Assembly: GCA_006212015.1 (NCBI GenBank)
Contig: SDAY01000003.1
Location: 1 to 64,000 of the forward strand
Reading direction: 5' to 3'
Length of the DNA: 64,000 nt
Origin: Halothiobacillaceae bacterium
Lineage (GTDB): Bacteria; Pseudomonadota; Gammaproteobacteria; Halothiobacillales; Halothiobacillaceae
Made by a program: the position numbers and the translations under genes. Below, piece after piece: positions 62,399 through 64,000 of this stretch (position 1 is its first letter; every line of letters begins with the position of its first letter). The notes under the pieces were generated by a model that saw only the letters and a program-made list of their open reading frames with translations, ran no database searches and had not been told where the DNA came from.

Positions 62399-63930
62399 CC
62401 CTCCATCGACTCGTCGCCTGGCTGACCCTGCCCAGGCTGGCCTTTGCCATCCTTTTTCTTGCCCTGCTGGTGACCCGTGACCTGTGGGATCCCGACTATT
62501 TCTGGCACCTCGCCACCGGGCAGTACATCGTCACGCATGGCGAGATCCCGCGTGCGGACATCTTCTCCTTCACCCATCCGGGCAAGCCCTGGGTCGCGCA
62601 TGAATGGCTTTTCCAGGCCATGCTCTACCTGATCCACGAAGGATTCGGCGACTGGGGCGTAAAGCTCATGACGGCCCTGTTGCCGATGACGGCGCTGTAT
62701 TTCGTCTACCGTGCGGCACGCATCGTCCAGCCCACGGGGTGGATGCCGGTCATCGGCTTGATGGTGATCATGATCCTGCTGAGCAGTTTCAGTACGCCGC
62801 GCCCGCAACTCGTCAGCTTTGTACTGTTTGCCTTTCATCTATTCCTGCTGTTCCGGGTCAAGTACGCCAAGGCCGATACGCGCATCCTCGGCTGGTTCGT
62901 GCCGTTCATGGCCCTGTGGGTGAACATGCATGGCGGATATGTCGCGGGCTTCGCCCTGGTGGGGCTGTTCGCCGCGACGGAGGCCATTCAGGCCTGGTAT
63001 CGCGGATGGACCGCCGAGGATGGGCGGGGGCTCAGGGTCCTGGCGTGGGTTCTGGTCGGCATGCTGCTCGCTTCGGCGCTCAACCCGGATCACGTCCGGC
63101 ACTGGCTTTATCCCTTCGAGGTCATGGGCATGGAGGCCTCGCGCAGCATGATCAGCGAGTGGGCGAGCCCCGACTTTCACTACCTGTCGGGCCAGCTCTT
63201 CCTGCTGCTGGTGTTCGGCTATTTCGCCCTGTCGGCCTGGCGGGTCTCCCGGCCGGATCTGACCGAACTTGCCATGCCGATGTTCTTCATCCTCATGAGT
63301 CTCGTCGCCGTTCGACACCAGCAGCTCGCCCTGCTGGCGTTGCTGCCCTTCATGGCCCGGGCCTGGTCACAACTGCCGTTCGAAACCCTGCGCATCCGCT
63401 TTGCGCGGCTGGAGGCCAGGTGGGCGGCGCGCAAGGGTCGGGAGATGGGCGGCCAGCTCGAGGGCGTCCTGAACCTGATCCTGCTGGGCGTGGTGCTGCT
63501 CATCGTGGTGGCCTATGCGCCGGTGCGTGAAGCCTCCTTCACCGAGCGCAGGGATGAACTGGCGCCCTTTGGTGCGGTCGAGTTCATCCAGCAGCATGGC
63601 TTGCGGGGGCGCATCTTCGGCACCTACCACTATGGCGGTTATCTGATTCACGCGCTCTACCCCGAGCAGAAGGTCTTCATCGATGGCCGCGCGGACATGT
63701 ATGGCGACGCCTTCCTCAAGGAACATGGCGATATCTACAGCGGCAAGGTCGGCTGGGACAAGGCCTTCGATCACTGGCAAATCGACATGGTGATGACCGA
63801 ACTGAACGCGCCCATTCATCAGTTGCTCCTGGTTCGCGGGGACTTCGTGCCGGTCTACGCAGACCAGCACAACGGCCTGCTTGTTCGCCGCGAGCTGGCG
63901 AAAGAAAAAAATCTTCCGATTCTTCCTTGA
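62395..63930 (+). CDS. Multi-TM membrane protein, GT-C glycosyltransferase-like
   Basis: WDPDYFWHLATGQYIVTHGEIPRADIFSFTHPGKPWVAHEWLFQAMLYLI; about 10 TM segments; soluble C-terminal part; 4-nt overlap with GT2. Confidence 0.75.
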   Translation: MTLHRLVAWLTLPRLAFAILFLALLVTRDLWDPDYFWHLATGQYIVTHGEIPRADIFSFTHPGKPWVAHEWLFQAMLYLIHEGFGDWGVKLMTALLPMTALYFVYRAARIVQPTGWMPVIGLMVIMILLSSFSTPRPQLVSFVLFAFHLFLLFRVKYAKADTRILGWFVPFMALWVNMHGGYVAGFALVGLFAATEAIQAWYRGWTAEDGRGLRVLAWVLVGMLLASALNPDHVRHWLYPFEVMGMEASRSMISEWASPDFHYLSGQLFLLLVFGYFALSAWRVSRPDLTELAMPMFFILMSLVAVRHQQLALLALLPFMARAWSQLPFETLRIRFARLEARWAARKGREMGGQLEGVLNLILLGVVLLIVVAYAPVREASFTERRDELAPFGAVEFIQQHGLRGRIFGTYHYGGYLIHALYPEQKVFIDGRADMYGDAFLKEHGDIYSGKVGWDKAFDHWQIDMVMTELNAPIHQLLLVRGDFVPVYADQHNGLLVRRELAKEKNLPILP

Positions 63931-64000
63931 CGAACGATGGAGTGTCTCCTAAAAAAGAAGTACGAGGGATTGAAAGCCTGCCGGTTGGCAAGCCCCTCGG

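Noticed and set aside
63716-63991. Minus-strand ORF at the right edge
   Set aside because: Overlaps the 3' end of the membrane-protein gene antisense and has no recognisable motif; window ends before any context.

Overview
This 64 kb window is mostly a conserved, information-processing stretch of a GC-rich proteobacterial chromosome, probably gammaproteobacterial judging from gene order (inference). It opens at the 3' end of a 5S rRNA. It then carries murU-amgK, a mpl-ubiX-LON-thioredoxin-AEC transporter operon, a MotA/MotB-like pair, birA-coaX, and a tRNA-tufB-tRNA(Trp)-secE-nusG block. This is followed by rplKAJL-rpoBC, the str, S10, spc and alpha ribosomal operons through rplQ, then rpsT, priA, argS, pilRS, sucCD and nadE. 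It ends in a tightly overlapping methyltransferase/GtrA/GT2/multi-TM cluster. I see no CRISPR, prophage or transposase. The observations most worth a second look are: (i) the nadE ORF appears to have absorbed at least three different intergenic repeat modules in frame, including between two predicted catalytic residues; (ii) a decayed FAD/NAD(P) oxidoreductase (sulfide:quinone oxidoreductase-like) remnant sits next to an intact ETHE1-like persulfide dioxygenase; (iii) two MITE/REP-like inverted-repeat elements lie between genes; (iv) a near-consensus promoter has its -10 box in the loop of a GC palindrome, in front of an alpha operon with no rpmJ; (v) a 183-nt gap with promoter- and hairpin-like sequence separates rpsJ from rplC; (vi) a candidate gtr-like surface-glycosylation cassette lies at the right end. 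All calls are by reading the sequence and ORF track; no database search was run.
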